Below, one piece after another: positions 6,031 through 8,152 of a DNA stretch of 8,152 nt. The DNA lies in the NCBI GenBank assembly GCA_028289185.1, contig JAQGGV010000052.1, positions 1 to 8,152 of the forward strand, read 5' to 3'. The stretch's first letter is position 1. Each line of letters starts with the position of its first letter. The notes beneath the pieces were generated by a model, which made no database searches, was not told where the DNA came from, and saw only the letters and a list, made by a program, of their open reading frames with translations. The translations under genes and the position numbers were made by a program. This DNA comes from Candidatus Saccharimonadota bacterium. Its GTDB lineage: Bacteria > Patescibacteriota > Saccharimonadia > Saccharimonadales > Saccharimonadaceae.

Positions 6031-8152
6031 TTACGTAGTCCGGCCATGGTCGACCAGATTCTTTTTCTGGGCCGACAAAGCCTGTGATACCTGGGCGTTG
6101 GAAAGCATGCCGACTTTCCTGGCCTGACCATCCGGCATAACCAAGTTGAGGGCAGCTTGCGCACCATCTCCCCCGAGTACCACATCTGTTTGTCCTGCAA
6201 GTTGAGTATCTGTAAGTCGGTTGAAGGTTTCCGCCTGTTTTCCCCATTCCGATACGGTGCGGTTTCTGGTTGTGGTGTCTGCGTTTCCATTTGCGTCCAC
6301 TGCTCCATATGATTTTGCCCACATCTCAACGGCTGAGTTCTTGCCCTTAACTTCACCACCATGTGCCTGCATAATGTACTCACGCATGCCCTTGGCCATG
6401 TCTTCGCCACCCTCTTTCATGACCCTATCAAGCTTATCAGCCATCTTGTTGATACCGCCTTCGCCAGTTGTCATAAGGGCCGAGAAGGCTGCCTTCGCCT
6501 TTGTCATATCCTTGTTAGCTATCGCGTCGTCAAATGCCTTGTCTGCACCAGCCAACTTACCATCCTTGTCGTACTCGATCTTTGACAGCTCATTCTTAAC
6601 TTCTTCACTTTCAATTTGGTCACGTGCAGAGGCTGCGCGCTCGATTGCTACCTTTTGCGCAGTGATTGTACTAGTGCTTAATTTGTCAGGAGTTAAACCT
6701 GCCAAACCGCCTGCAGCGAGCCTCCTGTAAGCGCCGGTAGCACCGCCACCACCACCGAGGTCCTTCAGGACACGTTTACGCTTAAAGGCTTCCTTACCCG
6801 ATTTGCGGAGTTCACGCCCAACTCCAAACGCGCTGGCGTCGTAGCGCTTCTTGGCCATACTCGCGGCTTTGTCTGCACCACCCTTGGTGCCCTTTTCGAT
6901 TGCCCCAGATATCTTGCCACCAATGGTTCCTGCCGCGGACAGTGCGCCCTTTAACACGGCCCACACAGCAAATAGCGGCGCCACGGCAATACCGGCTGCG
7001 ACTAACCCTAGCATCAGCGGCGTGCTGCCCTTGCCGCAAGCACCGGCTTTGGCCGTTTCCGCTGGCGGTGGAGCTACTGATGCATCAGTTCCAGTCGTCG
7101 ATACCTTTACGCCCTTAGGTAGCTGAATACATTTATCGCCACCAGCGTAGGGACTTCCTTCACAGTTTGTTTTTGTACACGCGTTTGAGCCCGCGACGAG
7201 GACAATCGTGCTGGCTAATTGGCCACCACCAAACAACAGCCCCACAATCGGGAACACCATCAGTAACTGCCAGAACATCTTTAACCACTTCTGGAAGAAC
7301 TTCTCGGTATTCGGCAGCAGATACATCACAAATGCCACTGGTGACGCCACGACCAGCAGGACGATGAAGGCCTTTCGCATCAGCAGAATAACGACGATGA
7401 CGATACAGGCCACAACAACGGTTGTCACTCCCAGCATCAGCATTGGCAGCAGCAACCATACGGCTGCACCAATACCCAGGATGACCAGCGCCATCGTACC
7501 AAGTGATCCACTCGAAGTATTAACGTCGATACTGGTTTCGGGCGGAAAGACGGCGGTCAGTGTAATTGATTGGGCTGTCTGGACCAGGAAATGCTCCAAC
7601 TCGAATCCCATGACGTTTGATATATCGACCATTAACTGACAGATGTAATACGACACGTTAACGGCAATCGCCCCGACGATCAGTCGAGGCAATAATTTCT
7701 TGATTCCATAATTGTCGATGCCGCGGCCAGTTACCTGTGAGAGAATAACGATCATAAAGACCGCGATGAACATCAGGTTGGCTAGATTGCGCGCTAGTTC
7801 CCAGGCGGTTCGGGTACCACTGTCAGTCGATACTAATTCCGGTTCCGTTTCCAGGAAATGCCCCGCTAGTAGCTCAAACGCCGAGTCGCCCACTTTACCG
7901 GCAGTTTGAATGACCGGACAAAGTATCCAACCGACCTTTTCGATGGAACAGGTGGTTTGTGTTTTGGATGGAGTCTGTGAGTTAGCGGTTTGGTTTGTGG
8001 CGGGTGTTGTAGTGGTCGTAGTCGGATTAACAGGATCGGCATTGGCTGATTTTGTAAAGACAGACGTAAGCAAAGAGATAGCGAGGAGCATGGCGAACGC
8101 CAGCCCAGTATATCTCCGAAATTGTTTTTTAACGTTATGTTTGTCTCTTGAG
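6031..8152 (-). CDS. VirB6/TrbL-like T4SS polytopic membrane protein (5' end outside window)
   Basis: Probable inner-membrane channel subunit of a type IV secretion system. The first in-window ATG is at 8091 and gives 686 residues, but the frame stays open for 20 more codons to the edge. Those codons add a basic stretch (KKQFRRYTG) in front of the hydrophobic LAFAMLLAISLL, followed by a likely signal cleavage site after SANA. No Shine-Dalgarno sequence lies close to the 8091 ATG, so the true start is probably beyond 8152. Numbering from the 8091 ATG, a Thr/Pro-rich linker spans about 20-47 and a Cys pair sits in CSIEKVGWILCPV (C48, C58). Membrane segments lie near 105-120, 134-155, 197-260 (two or three), 272-300 and 358-382. 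A Cys-containing loop covers 301-356 (C305, C310, C321, C352). A charged helical tail, probably cytoplasmic, runs from about 395 to 686. The motif RKAFIVLLVVASPVAF before a second hydrophobic block is typical of the TrbL/VirB6 superfamily. The family call rests on topology and motif style rather than a search. It is the first gene of the block, 44 nt upstream of the PrgI gene. Confidence 0.88.
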   Translation of the reverse strand, partial: SRDKHNVKKQFRRYTGLAFAMLLAISLLTSVFTKSANADPVNPTTTTTTPATNQTANSQTPSKTQTTCSIEKVGWILCPVIQTAGKVGDSAFELLAGHFLETEPELVSTDSGTRTAWELARNLANLMFIAVFMIVILSQVTGRGIDNYGIKKLLPRLIVGAIAVNVSYYICQLMVDISNVMGFELEHFLVQTAQSITLTAVFPPETSIDVNTSSGSLGTMALVILGIGAAVWLLLPMLMLGVTTVVVACIVIVVILLMRKAFIVLLVVASPVAFVMYLLPNTEKFFQKWLKMFWQLLMVFPIVGLLFGGGQLASTIVLVAGSNACTKTNCEGSPYAGGDKCIQLPKGVKVSTTGTDASVAPPPAETAKAGACGKGSTPLMLGLVAAGIAVAPLFAVWAVLKGALSAAGTIGGKISGAIEKGTKGGADKAASMAKKRYDASAFGVGRELRKSGKEAFKRKRVLKDLGGGGGATGAYRRLAAGGLAGLTPDKLSTSTITAQKVAIERAASARDQIESEEVKNELSKIEYDKDGKLAGADKAFDDAIANKDMTKAKAAFSALMTTGEGGINKMADKLDRVMKEGGEDMAKGMREYIMQAHGGEVKGKNSAVEMWAKSYGAVDANGNADTTTRNRTVSEWGKQAETFNRLTDTQLAGQTDVVLGGDGAQAALNLVMPDGQARKVGMLSNAQVSQALSAQKKNLVDHGRTT

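Noticed and set aside
6221..6730. 169-codon plus-strand frame with hydrophobic stretches opposite the VirB6-like gene
   Set aside because: Its hydrophobicity is what the complement of a charged helical domain gives. It has no ribosome site, and every supported gene lies on the other strand.
7208..7639. 143-codon plus-strand frame opposite the VirB6-like membrane core
   Set aside because: Low-complexity Thr/Ile/Ser composition typical of antisense to hydrophobic codons, with no coding motif.
8107..8112. TATACT on the minus strand as a promoter -10 before the VirB6-like ATG
   Set aside because: No -35 match at proper spacing, and the sequence appears to lie inside the coding frame for the signal peptide.
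50..8152. Alternative genetic code (UGA read as glycine), as in Gracilibacteria/Absconditabacteria
   Set aside because: No stop in use is TGA, but no in-frame TGA occurs inside any of the long genes either, and glycine is abundantly encoded by GGN. Standard decoding explains everything.

Overview
The window is one co-directional block of type IV secretion system (T4SS) genes, all on the minus strand, so transcription runs from high to low coordinates. In transcription order it holds a VirB6/TrbL-like polytopic membrane protein (frame open past the right edge, stop at 6031), a PrgI-family membrane protein with a long tail (5986-4961), a TraC-like protein resembling a VirB4 N-terminal domain without an ATPase domain (4938-4045), a VirB4-type ATPase (4045-2138), and a large uncharacterised membrane protein (2128-50). 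A possible sixth gene starts at position 40 and runs off the left edge.

The genes are packed tightly: gaps of 44, 22, -1 (a TAATG overlap) and 9 nt, and 9 nt again before the possible sixth gene. This fits a single operon, possibly with an extra internal promoter in the 44-nt gap before the PrgI gene. I see no tRNA, rRNA, CRISPR array, insertion sequence, clear terminator or intergenic region longer than 44 nt.

The gene order (VirB6-like, PrgI, stand-alone TraC-like protein, VirB4, large unknown membrane protein) and the protein style match what I recall from Candidatus Saccharibacteria (TM7) and related Patescibacteria/CPR. This assignment rests on memory of family features, not on a search. 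Base composition looks close to 50% GC. The five stops used are TAG three times and TAA twice. No in-frame TGA occurs in about 8 kb of coding sequence, so the glycine recoding of UGA seen in Gracilibacteria/Absconditabacteria is not indicated.

As a working model, VirB4 is the cytoplasmic energy source. The TraC-like protein and PrgI probably link it to the membrane, and the VirB6-like protein forms the inner-membrane channel. The large last protein is a lineage-specific part of unknown role. No coupling protein (VirD4), relaxase, or VirB8/9/10 homologue lies in the window, so DNA conjugation cannot be claimed. DNA uptake, protein export or contact with a host cell remain open. The least understood items are the 692-residue protein, the duplicated VirB4-like N-domain arrangement, and the long PrgI tail ending in a structured-looking motif.
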